Of a DNA stretch of 64,000 nt, positions 12,088 through 23,084 are shown in pieces. How positions within the stretch are numbered: the first letter of the stretch is position 1; every line of letters begins with the position of its first letter. The translations under genes and the position numbers were made by a program. The DNA comes from Sphaerulina vaccinii (lineage: Eukaryota; Ascomycota; Dothideomycetes; Mycosphaerellales; Mycosphaerellaceae). The stretch spans positions 868,001-932,000 of the forward strand of contig JAKUDP010000005.1 in the NCBI GenBank assembly GCA_022570795.1. Direction: 5' to 3'. The notes below the pieces were generated by a model. The model saw only the letters and a program-made list of their open reading frames with translations, made no database searches and had not been told where the DNA came from.

Positions 12088-12679
12088 TCGGCGGAGATAT
12101 CGATACCTGGTGGATTTGACCTAGACTTCTGATAGATGAATTCTTGCCGGCGCGGCGTTCCAGTTTATGACTTGTTCCATGTACTCAGCACCACCCAATT
12201 GGTGCTCTATGTCCAGCGTGGATCACGGATGCTCAGGTTGCTCTATACAGCTAGCGACATCGAGTGCACGTCCTGGTGGAGACCGATGTATCGTGTAGGA
12301 GCGGTTCCAACAAGCCTGCAGCCCGTTGGTGCAGCTGCTCTCTCAACTAGAGGCGATGCGAATGGGCAGATGGTCAATGCAGTAGCAGAGGAGCGTCCTT
12401 CGGTGCGCAGACACACAGTCCAGGTCTCGACTTGGCTGCGCGGTGGCTCGGCGGCCCTCTCATGACTGGCTTGTTGGTGTAGAACTCCTGGCGTTACGGC
12501 TCGGACTGTTGCTGCATACGTCAAGTGAGATTTAAGGAAGAAGCAGGATGAGTCTGCTCTTCTTCATGTGCTTGGACTTGGCTCGCGAAAAGCAACTTCT
12601 TCTGGTAGGCGGAAGCTGGCACAACTGGGTCAAGTCAGCACATGTCAATCGCAACACGAACACTTCCTCCTCATCACAC
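12088..12679. other. Convergent intergenic region between ABCG and TRM5
   Basis: Both flanking genes end here. Short frames on both strands show no motif, and no gene is supported. Confidence 0.5.
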
Positions 12680-14011
12680 TTACAACATGCGCTTCTTGGG
12701 TGCGACGTCTCTCACATCATAGATCTCGACATCTCCGTCCTCGATCTTGCCGGGCTTCATGTTTGTGCCGAGTTGTCGCGAGACTTCTGCAGCGATCTCG
12801 ATGCCTTCTTTGATATTATCGTCGCTTTTGGTACTAAAGCAGTAGACATGTATCAATGGCATCTTGAATTCTGCGCCTAGTCTCTGGCGCAGTGGAGCAG
12901 GATATAGTCCGATAAAACTCGGCAGAAAGGTGATGGCCGTTGCTGGTAGATTCATCACAAAGTGCTGGAAGGTCAGTGGTTGTCGAAGGATTTTGATAAC
13001 TTCTGGCTTCGCGTCCGTTTCTTTCCGCGAGGGTCGTTTCATGACTTCTACGCTATGCTCTGTCTGGGCGAGCTTCGCAACAGCATCGCGGATGAAAGTC
13101 TTGCCATCTTCGTTGAAAGGCTGGACGTATTCGGACACTTTGTTGCGAGAAATTGCATCTTTCAGACTTTCATAGCTGTCTGGGTTGAGATCATTGGCCC
13201 ATGTGAAAATCTTCTTCTTTCCTGCTGGGACGGCGAATGGTCCGATACCCGCCATGACATCGCATACTGCTTCGCCTTCGTTGAAAATGGAGACTAGTCT
13301 TCGATGTTCCGTGTTGAGTCTACTGTTCCAGTATACTTTACTGTAATCGAATTTGAAGATGCAGTTCTCTTCTGATATCGTGACGTTCATGTCATCTGGT
13401 CCAGCTAGGACTTCATACTGGAAAGTCCGATATTCACTTTCTTCGCCAACATCATCGATTTTGTTGATGACTGTCTTTACACCTGCGTTCTTGTCCATCA
13501 AAATCTCGGCGATGATGTGTTTGTACTTTAGGTAATCGTCTCGTAGGTTGAGATGTGCTACGTGGCCAACTTGGGAGAAGCCGGAAGGAATTTCTCCTTG
13601 TTCATCTTCTGGAAGTACTGCAGAGATGATATCGTGGTAGGTCCAGTAGGAGTAGTCTAGCTTGAGTTGGAACGGCACCTCTGCGATCAGTCCTTGATCG
13701 CACAATTCGGCCACTGTGGGAGAAAGCGGATTATTTGCAGCCTGGCCATCGTGCTCTGGCCGTAGGAGGATGCATTTCCTTCCAAGCTGTGCTTGTGCAG
13801 GGTTCGGATCTGCATGTACACTTCCAAGACGCTCCTTCACCAGAACATCCTTGCTGCGTTCCAAGGTCGTTCGGATTTTGAAGATGTTCTTGTTGTCGAA
13901 GACTCGCGCTGCTTTCAAGTCGATGGTGCGTTGAAAGAATGATCGATCCAGAATTCGCATCAGTCGATTGGCGGGCGGTCGCCACATGTCTTCTTCGGCC
14001 ATGGATGTCAA
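12680..14011 (-). CDS. TRM5: tRNA (guanine37-N1)-methyltransferase Trm5
   Basis: This is a single-exon gene for 443 residues. It starts near MWRPPANRLMRILDRSFFQ, the usual eukaryotic Trm5 N-terminus. The enzyme transfers a methyl group from AdoMet to G37 of tRNA, protecting reading frame during translation, and works in the cytosol and mitochondria. The class I methyltransferase core is clear: VGHVAHLNLRDDYLKYK, the AdoMet-binding DVMAGIGPFAVPAGKK, and NDLNPDSYESL. The catalytic-face MNLPATAITFL follows, then a C-terminal IHVYCF segment. Length and domain order are normal. The gene is divergent from the kinesin-3 gene across a 373-bp spacer. Confidence 0.95.
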   Translation of the reverse strand: MTSMAEEDMWRPPANRLMRILDRSFFQRTIDLKAARVFDNKNIFKIRTTLERSKDVLVKERLGSVHADPNPAQAQLGRKCILLRPEHDGQAANNPLSPTVAELCDQGLIAEVPFQLKLDYSYWTYHDIISAVLPEDEQGEIPSGFSQVGHVAHLNLRDDYLKYKHIIAEILMDKNAGVKTVINKIDDVGEESEYRTFQYEVLAGPDDMNVTISEENCIFKFDYSKVYWNSRLNTEHRRLVSIFNEGEAVCDVMAGIGPFAVPAGKKKIFTWANDLNPDSYESLKDAISRNKVSEYVQPFNEDGKTFIRDAVAKLAQTEHSVEVMKRPSRKETDAKPEVIKILRQPLTFQHFVMNLPATAITFLPSFIGLYPAPLRQRLGAEFKMPLIHVYCFSTKSDDNIKEGIEIAAEVSRQLGTNMKPGKIEDGDVEIYDVRDVAPKKRML

Positions 14012-14384
14012 TTGTCAGATCTGATGATACACACATATATATGTTGGAAAGACGGGAGTCATCAATTTTAGGCAAATCAGAAATCATATAAGGTTCTGTC
14101 CGTGCGGGCCGTGTACAGTACCTTGCAGTTCGCGTCAACGGGTGTCTTGGACGTTTGAAACATGAACGCGCTCGAGGCAACCTGCAATAATCACCAAACA
14201 CTTTCGAACGGCAATCCGCGACTTCTTCCTGGCGACTCCAGCGACATCGAAATCGAGCGACTACGACACGGCCACCATCTGTGTGCCTATATCCTCCCTC
14301 CAGCACAGGCTGACCGCCAGCGAGGCGGTCTCCCCATCCGCACATGGTTGCGCGCCATAGAGAGTTCCGGTGACGCTGAGCACA
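14012..14384. promoter_or_regulatory. Shared divergent promoter region of TRM5 and kinesin-3
   Basis: The two flanking start codons face away from each other, so both promoters must lie in this 373-bp spacer. A TA-rich stretch (ACACATATATATG) occurs near 14031-14044. No specific operator is recognised. Confidence 0.5.
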
Positions 14385-17300
14385 ATGGCTTCTGCAAATG
14401 GAGCCGGTGGTGGTGGTGGCGGCGGCGGCGGCGGCAATATCAAGGTCGTCGTGCGTGTGCGACCCTTCAACTCACGCGAGGTGGGCCGCAATGCAACATG
14501 TATTGTGTCTATGAAGGACTCGCAGACAGTGCTCACGCCTCCTCCTGATACCAAGGGCAAGTCTGCCAAAGCTGCGCTCGAAGGCAGCAAGACTTTCGCC
14601 TTCGACAAGTCATACTGGTCCTTCAACCGCGATGACGGCCATTTCGCCGGCCAGCAGGATGTCTTCGATGATCTGGGAAAGCCCCTACTGGAGAATGCTT
14701 TCCTAGGCTTCAACAACTGTATCTTTGCCTATGGTCAGACGGGTTCAGGAAAGAGTTACAGCATGATGGGTTATGGCGAAGAAGAAGGTGTAATACCACG
14801 CATTTGCAGGGAGATGTACGAGCGCATCGATCGTCTGACGGCACAGGATGCGAACAATACATGTACAGTGGAGGTGTCCTATCTGGAAATCTACAACGAG
14901 CGCGTTCGCGACTTGCTCAACCCCAGTAATAAGGGCAATCTGAAAGTGCGAGAGCATCCTTCCACAGGACCGTACGTGGAAGATCTCGCTAAGCTGGCAG
15001 TGCGTAGCTTCACGGAGATTGAGCACCTCATGGACGAGGGCAACAAAGCGCGTACCGTAGCAGCCACGAACATGAACGAGACGTCCTCTCGTTCCCATGC
15101 TGTCTTCACTTTGACATTGACACAAAAACGACACGATGTGGAGACGAATATGGACTCGGAGAAAGTCGCCAAGATAAGTCTTGTGGACTTGGCTGGTTCG
15201 GAGCGAGCGACAAGTACAGGAGCCACGGGAGCCAGGTTGAAGGAAGGTGCTGAGATCAATCGTTCTCTCTCCACTCTTGGACGAGTTATAGCAGCTTTAG
15301 CAGACCTGAGCACGAGCACGAAAGCAAAGAAAACGACGCAGGTACCGTATCGCGACTCGGTTTTGACATGGCTGTTGAAGGACAGCTTGGGTGGCAACAG
15401 CTTGACTGCCATGATCGCAGCCATCTCGCCCGCCGATATCAACTTTGAGGAGACCCTTTCCACGTTGCGTTATGCGGACTCTGCGAAACGCATCAAGAAC
15501 CATGCTGTGGTCAACGAAGATCCGAATGCCAGGATGATCCGCGAGCTCAAAGAGGAGTTGGCACAGCTGCGTTCGAAATTGAGCACTGGTGGTTCTGTGG
15601 CGGAAGAGCAATACAGCGCGGATACGCCACTGGAAAAGCAGATTGTGAGCTTCACGCAAGCAGACGGTACCGTGAAGAAAGTTTCCAAAGCCGAGATCCA
15701 GGAGCAGTTAGCTCAGTCGGAGAAGCTATATGTGGATCTGAACCAGACTTGGGAGCAGAAGCTTACGAAGACTGAGCAGATTCACAAAGAACGTGAGGCG
15801 GCCCTGGAGGAGCTGGGAATCAGTATCGAGAAGGGAAATGTAGGGCTCAGCACGCCGAAGAAGATGCCTCACTTGGTTAACCTCAGCGACGATCCGCTGC
15901 TTGCTGAGTGTTTGGTCTACAATCTCAAGCCGGGTACCACTACCGTTGGTAATGTGGAAACGAACCCCGTACCTAGTGAATCGGGAGAAACGTCCAGCCC
16001 GGCATCTGTTGACATTCGTCTTAATGGATCGAAGATCTTACATGATCACTGCACATTCGAAAACGTGGACGGAGTGGTCACCGTGGTGCCTAAAGATGGT
16101 GCTGCGATCATGGTAAATGGCATCCGCATTGAAGCACCGAAACGATTGCGGTCGGGCTATCGTGTCATCTTGGGCGACTTTCACATTTTCCGCTTCAACC
16201 ATCCGCAAGAGGCTCGTGAAGAGCGGGCAGAGCAAGGCAGTCTGCTGAAATACTCTGTCACAGCAGATCAGCTCGATTCACCATCACCTCGACCGCCTGG
16301 GCACGAACGGACGCCAAGTTCAGTCAGTCGAATATGGTCCGATGATGAGGGAGACACGAGAAGTCCTGGTAATGAGTCTCCTGCGCCATTCCGGACGCAT
16401 GGACGTGACAGTGACTGGGCATTCGCCCGGCGAGAAGCCATTTCTTCTTCTCTCGGACCAGATCAGAAAATGACTGACCTCACAGATGATCAGCTGGACG
16501 TCTTGTTCGAGGATTTACAGCGTGTCCGTGCTGTGCGCAAGGCAAGGCCGGAATCCAAGCTATTCGATAGCTATAATGGAGACACTGATAGCGAATCCGT
16601 GTCATCCCATCCCGTGCGAGACAAGTACTTGAGCAACGGCACACTGGACAACATCTCGCTAGACACTGCTCTGACTATACCTTCTACGCCTCGACAAAGC
16701 GCGGACGAGGAGCAACTGAAGCAGACTAGAGAGGAGATGCAAGACCAGCTCGATCAACGCAAAGACGAATACCAGCAAAAGCTGCAGAATGCCGAAGAAG
16801 GCAATGTGGAGATCGAGGAGCTGCGAACGGAGAAGGCCAAGATGGAAGCATCTCTCCAAGAGATGAAAGATACAATGCAGAGGCAGCTGGCTGAGCAGAA
16901 GAGGGAGTTTGACAGGCAGTTGCGTGAACTGAAAGTACCACGCAAGCCGCGAAGGAAAAGCCACCACTCTGGCTTTAGCGAGCGGGAAGTCTGGCTTGCC
17001 AAGTGGGTGTTGACTCACTGGAGGAGCCACCGATATGTAGCCATGGCTGCAGCGGTGCTGCGAAACGCCTCGGCACTCAAGGAGGCGCAAGTCATGAGCC
17101 AGCAGATTGGTCGCAGTGTTGTCTTCCAATTCGCGATTGTTGATGTCGGGCACACCTTGGGGTCATCGTACGATCTAGTCCTGAATGGCATTTCGAATGA
17201 AGAGAGCACCGATCCTGAGCTGGAACTGGCACCCAAACCATGTCTGGGCATCAGAGTCATTGACTTTCACAGTAACGTTATACGGCTCTGGTCGATCGAA

Positions 17301-19316
17301 AAGCTGCACAAACGAATACAGGCGATGCGCCAGATGCTGCAATTCCTGGATCGTCCGGAGTACATGCAGCACTTCAATGTTAGCAATCCCTTCGATGAGG
17401 AGTGCATGCCAGATTACACCAGGATCGGCGATGCGGACATACCGCTGACAGCTGTATTCGAGTGTCGCGTTCAGGACTTCAGTCTCGATGTCTACTCTCC
17501 TTACACTTCTTCTATTGTTGGAGTTGTGCATCTCTCTCTAGAGCCAAGCTCAGCAGAAGCGCCTGGCAGTGTTCTCAAGTTCAATGTGGTAATGCATGAG
17601 CTCTACGGCTTTGCCGAAAGAGAAGGGACAAATCTCCATGCTCAGCTCTTCATTCCTGGCGTCTCGGAAGAGGGCGGAGCAACGACCACAGCACTGATCA
17701 GCGGCTTCGGAGAGGGTGCGGCTCGCTTCGAAAGTGTGCATAGCATGAGTCTCTCGCTTTCAGCACCTCCAGATGCTAGCCTCAGAGTGAGTATTTTCGC
17801 TCAAGTTACAAGTATGCATCTCGACAAACTCCTTAGTTGGGACGACATGCGAGATGCGTCAGTGGGCGCGAACGTGAAGTCAAGGGATAAGCGACCACGA
17901 TCGAGGATTCCAGAGCATGAGTATTACACTGACGAACGTCACGATGTCTTCGCTCGCGTGCAGGTTCTGGAGATCAATGAAGAAGGCGACTATCAGCCTG
18001 TGGAGGTCGTACAAAATGACACATCGGATCAAGGCGCGTATCAGCTCCACCAGGGTATCCAGAGGAGGATTGTGCTGTACCTTCAGCATAACTCTGGCGA
18101 CAGCTTGCCTTGGAAGGACGTTGATCGATTCAAGATTGGCAAAGTGCGTCTGTTGGACGCCGAAGGCAAGGTGTCGGACGAAGACAGCAGCCAGCCGGAC
18201 GTGCCATTGACACTTGTATCCCCGCCCATCATTCGAAAGCATAGTGATGGCACAACAAACGTCAAGATGACTGCGCAGTGGGACTCGAGTGCGCATAACT
18301 CTGCGCTATTGGATCGACCAACGTTGGACAAATTTCGGGTACAGCTGACTCTCAGGTTCGAGGTGCACTCACCTCGCGTCACGCATCCCATGGGTTTCAG
18401 TTTCGATGTTGCAATGCAGACACGGCCTCGCAACTGGTACCGACAGCAGTCGCTCCTCGGACAATTGTTCCATAATCAACGTGTTGTGCACTCGACAGCC
18501 GTCACGTATGCAGTAACACTAGAGCCAAGCCAAGCGAAGCGTGCTGGCGATCTTTGGCGTATGGACACAACTGGCGATTACATCTCTGGCCAGGAGGGTC
18601 TGTCCAGCTGGGCGCCGAGAGGTGTCTCCCTCGTCAGGGACTTCATGAACCTTCGGAAGCTTCGACATCGGAGTGCTGAGATTGAGGCTGCGCGTGGCGC
18701 CCTTGGCTCTAGCGCACTTCTACCCCCTGCTAACTCACAGCGTCTCGACGGTGTTGAGATGAACGAACATCAAAAGGAGCTGGCCATCAAAATCCTAGAG
18801 ATGTGGAAGACTGGCCCAACCATCAGCGAGACATTACTTCTCCACTCCAACATCGACTCGCCCGAAGATGGTGCCCCTGCAACAACTGGTGGCGCCGTTG
18901 ACGAAGATCAAGAGCCTGTGGCGCTAGCAGCCACTGTCGAGACCCAGCTGAAGTCACCCACGGTGCTCAAAGCAGGTTGGCTCCTCGCACCCGACAGCTC
19001 GGGTAAGAGATGGGAGAAGACTTTTGTCGAGCTGCGACGTCCCTTCCTACACTTGTACGGTGGCAACTCGGGAGATGAGATCAACGCCATCAACCTCACC
19101 AACTCGCGCATCGACGCCGATCCCGAAGTCGCAGCTCTATTGCAGAGGCCCAATGTCAGGATGGAAGTGTGGGCTGTGTATACCACCAATCGCGCATATC
19201 TGTTTGCATGTCGGAATGATAAGGAACGAGGAGAATGGATATGGGCTGTAGACAGGTCGTATGTTCAGAGCAATGGGAGTGGAGGTCGAACACCTGAAGA
19301 ATGGGACTTGGAATGA
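14385..19316 (+). CDS. Kinesin-3 motor (Unc-104/KIF1A type)
   Basis: This is an uninterrupted 1643-residue frame. In filamentous fungi, kinesin-3 (UncA in Aspergillus) carries early endosomes along microtubules. The motor domain (about residues 18-370) has the P-loop GQTGSGKS at 117-124, NETSSRSHAV and LVDLAGSERA. A coiled-coil neck follows. An FHA domain lies at about 508-605 (ILHDHCTFEN, INGIRI-like VNGIRI). KIF1B-type and DUF3694-type stalk regions come next, and a C-terminal PH domain at about 1526-1628 (AGWLL, ending near DRSYV) would bind membrane phosphoinositides. The N-terminus has a run of ten glycines just before the first motor strand. I chose the ATG at 14385 because the frame upstream offers only GTG. 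No introns are needed across 4.9 kb, unlike most neighbours. Confidence 0.95.
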   Translation: MASANGAGGGGGGGGGGNIKVVVRVRPFNSREVGRNATCIVSMKDSQTVLTPPPDTKGKSAKAALEGSKTFAFDKSYWSFNRDDGHFAGQQDVFDDLGKPLLENAFLGFNNCIFAYGQTGSGKSYSMMGYGEEEGVIPRICREMYERIDRLTAQDANNTCTVEVSYLEIYNERVRDLLNPSNKGNLKVREHPSTGPYVEDLAKLAVRSFTEIEHLMDEGNKARTVAATNMNETSSRSHAVFTLTLTQKRHDVETNMDSEKVAKISLVDLAGSERATSTGATGARLKEGAEINRSLSTLGRVIAALADLSTSTKAKKTTQVPYRDSVLTWLLKDSLGGNSLTAMIAAISPADINFEETLSTLRYADSAKRIKNHAVVNEDPNARMIRELKEELAQLRSKLSTGGSVAEEQYSADTPLEKQIVSFTQADGTVKKVSKAEIQEQLAQSEKLYVDLNQTWEQKLTKTEQIHKEREAALEELGISIEKGNVGLSTPKKMPHLVNLSDDPLLAECLVYNLKPGTTTVGNVETNPVPSESGETSSPASVDIRLNGSKILHDHCTFENVDGVVTVVPKDGAAIMVNGIRIEAPKRLRSGYRVILGDFHIFRFNHPQEAREERAEQGSLLKYSVTADQLDSPSPRPPGHERTPSSVSRIWSDDEGDTRSPGNESPAPFRTHGRDSDWAFARREAISSSLGPDQKMTDLTDDQLDVLFEDLQRVRAVRKARPESKLFDSYNGDTDSESVSSHPVRDKYLSNGTLDNISLDTALTIPSTPRQSADEEQLKQTREEMQDQLDQRKDEYQQKLQNAEEGNVEIEELRTEKAKMEASLQEMKDTMQRQLAEQKREFDRQLRELKVPRKPRRKSHHSGFSEREVWLAKWVLTHWRSHRYVAMAAAVLRNASALKEAQVMSQQIGRSVVFQFAIVDVGHTLGSSYDLVLNGISNEESTDPELELAPKPCLGIRVIDFHSNVIRLWSIEKLHKRIQAMRQMLQFLDRPEYMQHFNVSNPFDEECMPDYTRIGDADIPLTAVFECRVQDFSLDVYSPYTSSIVGVVHLSLEPSSAEAPGSVLKFNVVMHELYGFAEREGTNLHAQLFIPGVSEEGGATTTALISGFGEGAARFESVHSMSLSLSAPPDASLRVSIFAQVTSMHLDKLLSWDDMRDASVGANVKSRDKRPRSRIPEHEYYTDERHDVFARVQVLEINEEGDYQPVEVVQNDTSDQGAYQLHQGIQRRIVLYLQHNSGDSLPWKDVDRFKIGKVRLLDAEGKVSDEDSSQPDVPLTLVSPPIIRKHSDGTTNVKMTAQWDSSAHNSALLDRPTLDKFRVQLTLRFEVHSPRVTHPMGFSFDVAMQTRPRNWYRQQSLLGQLFHNQRVVHSTAVTYAVTLEPSQAKRAGDLWRMDTTGDYISGQEGLSSWAPRGVSLVRDFMNLRKLRHRSAEIEAARGALGSSALLPPANSQRLDGVEMNEHQKELAIKILEMWKTGPTISETLLLHSNIDSPEDGAPATTGGAVDEDQEPVALAATVETQLKSPTVLKAGWLLAPDSSGKRWEKTFVELRRPFLHLYGGNSGDEINAINLTNSRIDADPEVAALLQRPNVRMEVWAVYTTNRAYLFACRNDKERGEWIWAVDRSYVQSNGSGGRTPEEWDLE

Positions 19317-20560
19317 AAGTGAAAGTGAAAGATCTGGATACATCTCTTTGGTTTATCCTGTGATGAGCGGCAGGCGCCATTTTTATTTTGTCTAAGATAC
19401 CCATCGCGCCATTGTGCCGCGACAGTTTTTGATCCTTGCAGTCTGAGGATTTTAGATAGATTTTATGATGTACGTGTTCCATTCATGCTACTATCTTCTT
19501 TGCCTCTTTCTGTCCTTCACAACAGAGCAGAAAGCACTCGCTTGCGAATCGAGCTGTGACATCAGCTCGAATGTCTTTTGGTTGAGAGTTGAGGAAACAC
19601 CAATCCTTGTAGAACCAGTCCTTGCAATCCTTGCTCCGCCGCCAACATCTCTCCATGTCGCGAACATCGACAATTCATCAAAGCAATGAATCGAAGATGC
19701 GTCTCCATCGAGCGACATCTGGGAAGCACGAGTACAGCCGTCGCCTCGTGCTCTAATCAGCTATGCTCAGTGTATCTTCCTCTTGCAAGTCCATGGCACT
19801 GGAACGTCATGTGCGCACCGAATAATCCCGGCGACACGATTGACATACAATCAAGCTTAACAAGAAGGCTGATCTGGTTCTTTCCTTGGGAGCACGCGAT
19901 GTCCTGATCTGGACACACACGGGAAAGCCTTCTCTCACGCCATGCATTTTCGCCAAACAGCCGAAGGTGTGGCTGCAGCTTTCAGCCTGGCCCAGCTGTC
20001 CAGCTCATCGCCTCGGTCGCGCCGACAGAAGCCACGAAGTCAGGACACCTCCATCAACTTCGCTATCAGGACTCCGTGAAGGAGAAGACGAGACAGAAGT
20101 GATGGATGTGAAGTCTTCAGAACTTGAACAGCAACCTGGTTGATGGATGTACCGAAACATGCCGGACAGGTAACAACCAACTGCAGCTTCACACGCACAG
20201 CACGTCTCTTCTAGCAGATCCGGCTCCCAGGTTCCATTTGGAATTGATCTACACCAATGCATGCAATCACTGATCTAGGCCGATCGCGGTCGAGCTATAC
20301 GCACGCTACTCACACGTGGCTTACGAGGGCGAATCAATGCCCATCTAGGCATGAGGCTAGACGAATACACCTTTTCTACCGATGGCTTGCATGAAATAGC
20401 TTTATCATGGTGCGGACGCCCGCATGTAGCATTGCTTCTCTCTCCGCGCTGACAATCTTCGCGGACACTATCATCACACATCAAGCCCAAGGACGACTGT
20501 GTAGCAGCATTACCAGAATGCTATAGCCTACATCTGTGTGGACTCTAGCCATACTTCAAG
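19317..20560. other. Intergenic region / probable long leader of the 7TM-RGS gene
   Basis: There are 1.2 kb without a supported gene. The longest frame (19886-20143, +) has no recognisable features. The stretch holds the kinesin-3 3' flank and the upstream region of the receptor gene. Confidence 0.5.
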
Positions 20561-22306
20561 ATGGGCTTTCTGGAGCCACTCGGCCGCAATTGGGGCACAA
20601 TCGTGAACTGGGACGAGCTGGCAAAAGCATACGCAGGCTTCATCATCGCGTGGACGATTATTCTATACATCGGCGTCGGATGGCTCATCAAGAATCGTAA
20701 CTTACCGCACGTCAAGATACGCAATGTTCCCATCGCAGTGACCAGCGTCAGCTGCCTGCACTTATACCTCGTCAAAATTGTACTGGCTTATACGACCAAT
20801 GGCCACTTTCTATGCTCGCTAGAGTTCTGGATCATGAGCATCTACCTCCCTCTGGGCATTGCGCTGTTCCAGGCGAACTTGGTACAACTTCACAGCATTA
20901 GCGACCAGCAGGGCAAGCTAGCATCATCTGGTGGTTCAATATCAAAGGTCTCCGTTGGAACGCAGTCTGGAATTCGAGGCTGGTGGCAGAGGTGGAAGGA
21001 CTTACCGCAGATTAAGAAGTCGTACACTTACATCGGAATCGGCATGCTCGTTCAGCTTATCGTTACCGCTGTTATCTACGCCGCCACACCGGAGTTACAG
21101 GGCGACTGGAGGAGCTTTGGCAAAGTCACTCATGCAAAAGGCCAAGCACTATGTCGAAAGTCTCCAGCTTGGATTCCTTCTGCTTTCTGGCAGCTGGCAT
21201 GGTCTTGGTTCTTCGGTTTGTGGACTCTCTGGAAGATTCGTAACATCCATGACACCCACTACTGGCGACTGGGAACATGGCTCTGTGTCATCTCCGGCCT
21301 TCCAGGCACCCCCTTGTGGATCGCAGCTGTCTTCAGCGTCGACTTTAAGCCCGTCAACATACGATGGGTTCCTCCGATGTGGCTCGCTCCTGGCATTATT
21401 GTCATGCAGATTGTCACTATCTTCTTTCCGATCTACGAAGCATACATCTCCAGGGTTCACATGCGGACCACGATGTCGCTCATCAAGGATTGGGAAGAGA
21501 AGGGGTCTCGCGATTCTGAGCCTAGCTTCACCTCAGAGGGGACCACCCAAGCCTCTCTTGGCATCTCGACACGCAGCAAAGAGATATTCTCCATGGCCTC
21601 TCTCGAGAAGGCTCTAATTGTCAATCCGCTGCCGCTGTTGCACTTTGCTGCCTCCAAAGACTTCACTGCAGAGAACATCATCTTCCTGATGAGAGTTCGT
21701 GAATGGCGTCAAGCTTATGCCACTGCGCCACGACTGCTGAACACTTCTACACTTACTTCTGAAGCACAGAACTTGCTCTTCCGCATGGCTGTGGACATCT
21801 ACACTACCTGTGTCCTGGATACTGTCTCAGACTTCCCCATCAACATCGACCATAACGTCAGAAAGGAGCTCGACTTGGTCTTCGGCCCAGCTGTACCTCA
21901 TAACAAGCTGCGAACTTCGGACGATAGCTCTGACAGTAATCCTTGGAACATGGACTGGGACGCTCTTGAGAAGGCTCCGATACAGGTAGCGGTCGAACGT
22001 ATCACCTTCTCCCGCGAGCTGAGTGACGACTCTGTACAGACCATATGGAAGAACAAGACGAAGTCTGTCAAGACTCAAAGCTCTGTGACCACTGCGCCAG
22101 TGTCGCTGAGTGATGATGAGGGTCCTATCTTCGCACCACATCCTGCCATAGCTCCGCTTGGGGCCACGAGAGCAAAGATCAGGTCTGGCTTCGACGGGAC
22201 TGTATTTGATACTGCAGAAGCTAGCATCAAATACCTCGTGCTTACCAATACTTGGCGCAAATTCGCACAGGAAGCGCAAGGAAGTTATGAAAGGGGGCTA
22301 GTATGA
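20561..22306 (+). CDS. Seven-transmembrane protein with C-terminal RGS domain (GprK-like)
   Basis: This is a single-exon gene for 581 residues. Seven hydrophobic segments lie between about residues 24 and 300, including AYAGFIIAWTIILYIGVGW, FWIMSIYLPLGIALFQANL, WQLAWSWFFGLWTLW and GIIVMQIVTIFFPIYEAYI. A region resembling a regulator-of-G-protein-signalling domain starts near FSMASLEKALIVNPLPLLHF and resumes with ASIKYLVLTNTWRKFAQEA at the C-terminus. It is interrupted by a disordered insertion of about 100 residues. This architecture matches fungal GprK (class VI) receptors and resembles plant AtRGS1. Such proteins are thought to accelerate GTP hydrolysis on a G-alpha subunit at the membrane. 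The ligand is unknown. The split RGS fold makes GAP activity less certain. Confidence 0.85.
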   Translation: MGFLEPLGRNWGTIVNWDELAKAYAGFIIAWTIILYIGVGWLIKNRNLPHVKIRNVPIAVTSVSCLHLYLVKIVLAYTTNGHFLCSLEFWIMSIYLPLGIALFQANLVQLHSISDQQGKLASSGGSISKVSVGTQSGIRGWWQRWKDLPQIKKSYTYIGIGMLVQLIVTAVIYAATPELQGDWRSFGKVTHAKGQALCRKSPAWIPSAFWQLAWSWFFGLWTLWKIRNIHDTHYWRLGTWLCVISGLPGTPLWIAAVFSVDFKPVNIRWVPPMWLAPGIIVMQIVTIFFPIYEAYISRVHMRTTMSLIKDWEEKGSRDSEPSFTSEGTTQASLGISTRSKEIFSMASLEKALIVNPLPLLHFAASKDFTAENIIFLMRVREWRQAYATAPRLLNTSTLTSEAQNLLFRMAVDIYTTCVLDTVSDFPINIDHNVRKELDLVFGPAVPHNKLRTSDDSSDSNPWNMDWDALEKAPIQVAVERITFSRELSDDSVQTIWKNKTKSVKTQSSVTTAPVSLSDDEGPIFAPHPAIAPLGATRAKIRSGFDGTVFDTAEASIKYLVLTNTWRKFAQEAQGSYERGLV

Positions 22307-23084
22307 TGCTGAGAGGTGAACTCCTCTGCCATAGGCTCAAGGAGAAGATTATACGCACCCAACAGGTCAACAACGTCCACGAGCATCAAGCCTAGCAACA
22401 CTTCCCAGAAGAGGCCGACGATGCCGCGGAGCAGTGTGCCACGACTACAAAGCGGTCACCACCATTTGTGCCATAACAGTCGCAACACCGGGCCAAGAGA
22501 TAGGCCTCTGGCTTTGCTGCTCTCCATTGCGCGGGGGAATGGGAGACGCACTCGAGCAGGTGACCAGCTCTATCATGGTCAGCTCTCCGACCGCCGCCGC
22601 TCCAGGGCCCATACATGGTGATCGATTGAAGCGCCAGACCCAAGGCTCATAGATTAGCGACCACCTCGTGCTCACTATTCAGGCCAACACTATCGACCTC
22701 AACTGACGGACGACATGAGAGAGAGGATTTGTTGGACACTTCCTGACTGCGAATGATTCAGAACTCAAGCCACAAAGTATGGAGATGTTGCCACACTTGT
22801 TTCAGTGCTGCTTTCGCATAGATAGACTTTTAGCAAGACTTCTAGATAGTGTACTGTATCCCAAATCAAGTCGGCAAGATAATCTTTCCATGGTCCAAGC
22901 AACTCTCTCGAACTTTGCTCATATGTAGAGCGCCGATTCGCCGCTGTGCTGCCTGACGCTGGTATTCCTTCAGGATCCTTGAAGTGGCATGTACACATTC
23001 GAGGATCTGTATCAGACGTACTTACCACATGCCACCCAAATGAAAGTGTCTCGAAGTTACCATCTCACATTCAACATACACGTC
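22307..23084. other. Intergenic region
   Basis: No supported gene. A minus-strand frame of about 87 codons (22765-23028) lacks an ATG start and any motif. It is noted but not called. Confidence 0.45.

Noticed and set aside
14012..14345. Minus-strand frame extending over the TRM5 start
   Set aside because: It is out of phase with Trm5 and lies in the divergent promoter. It is explained as a chance frame.
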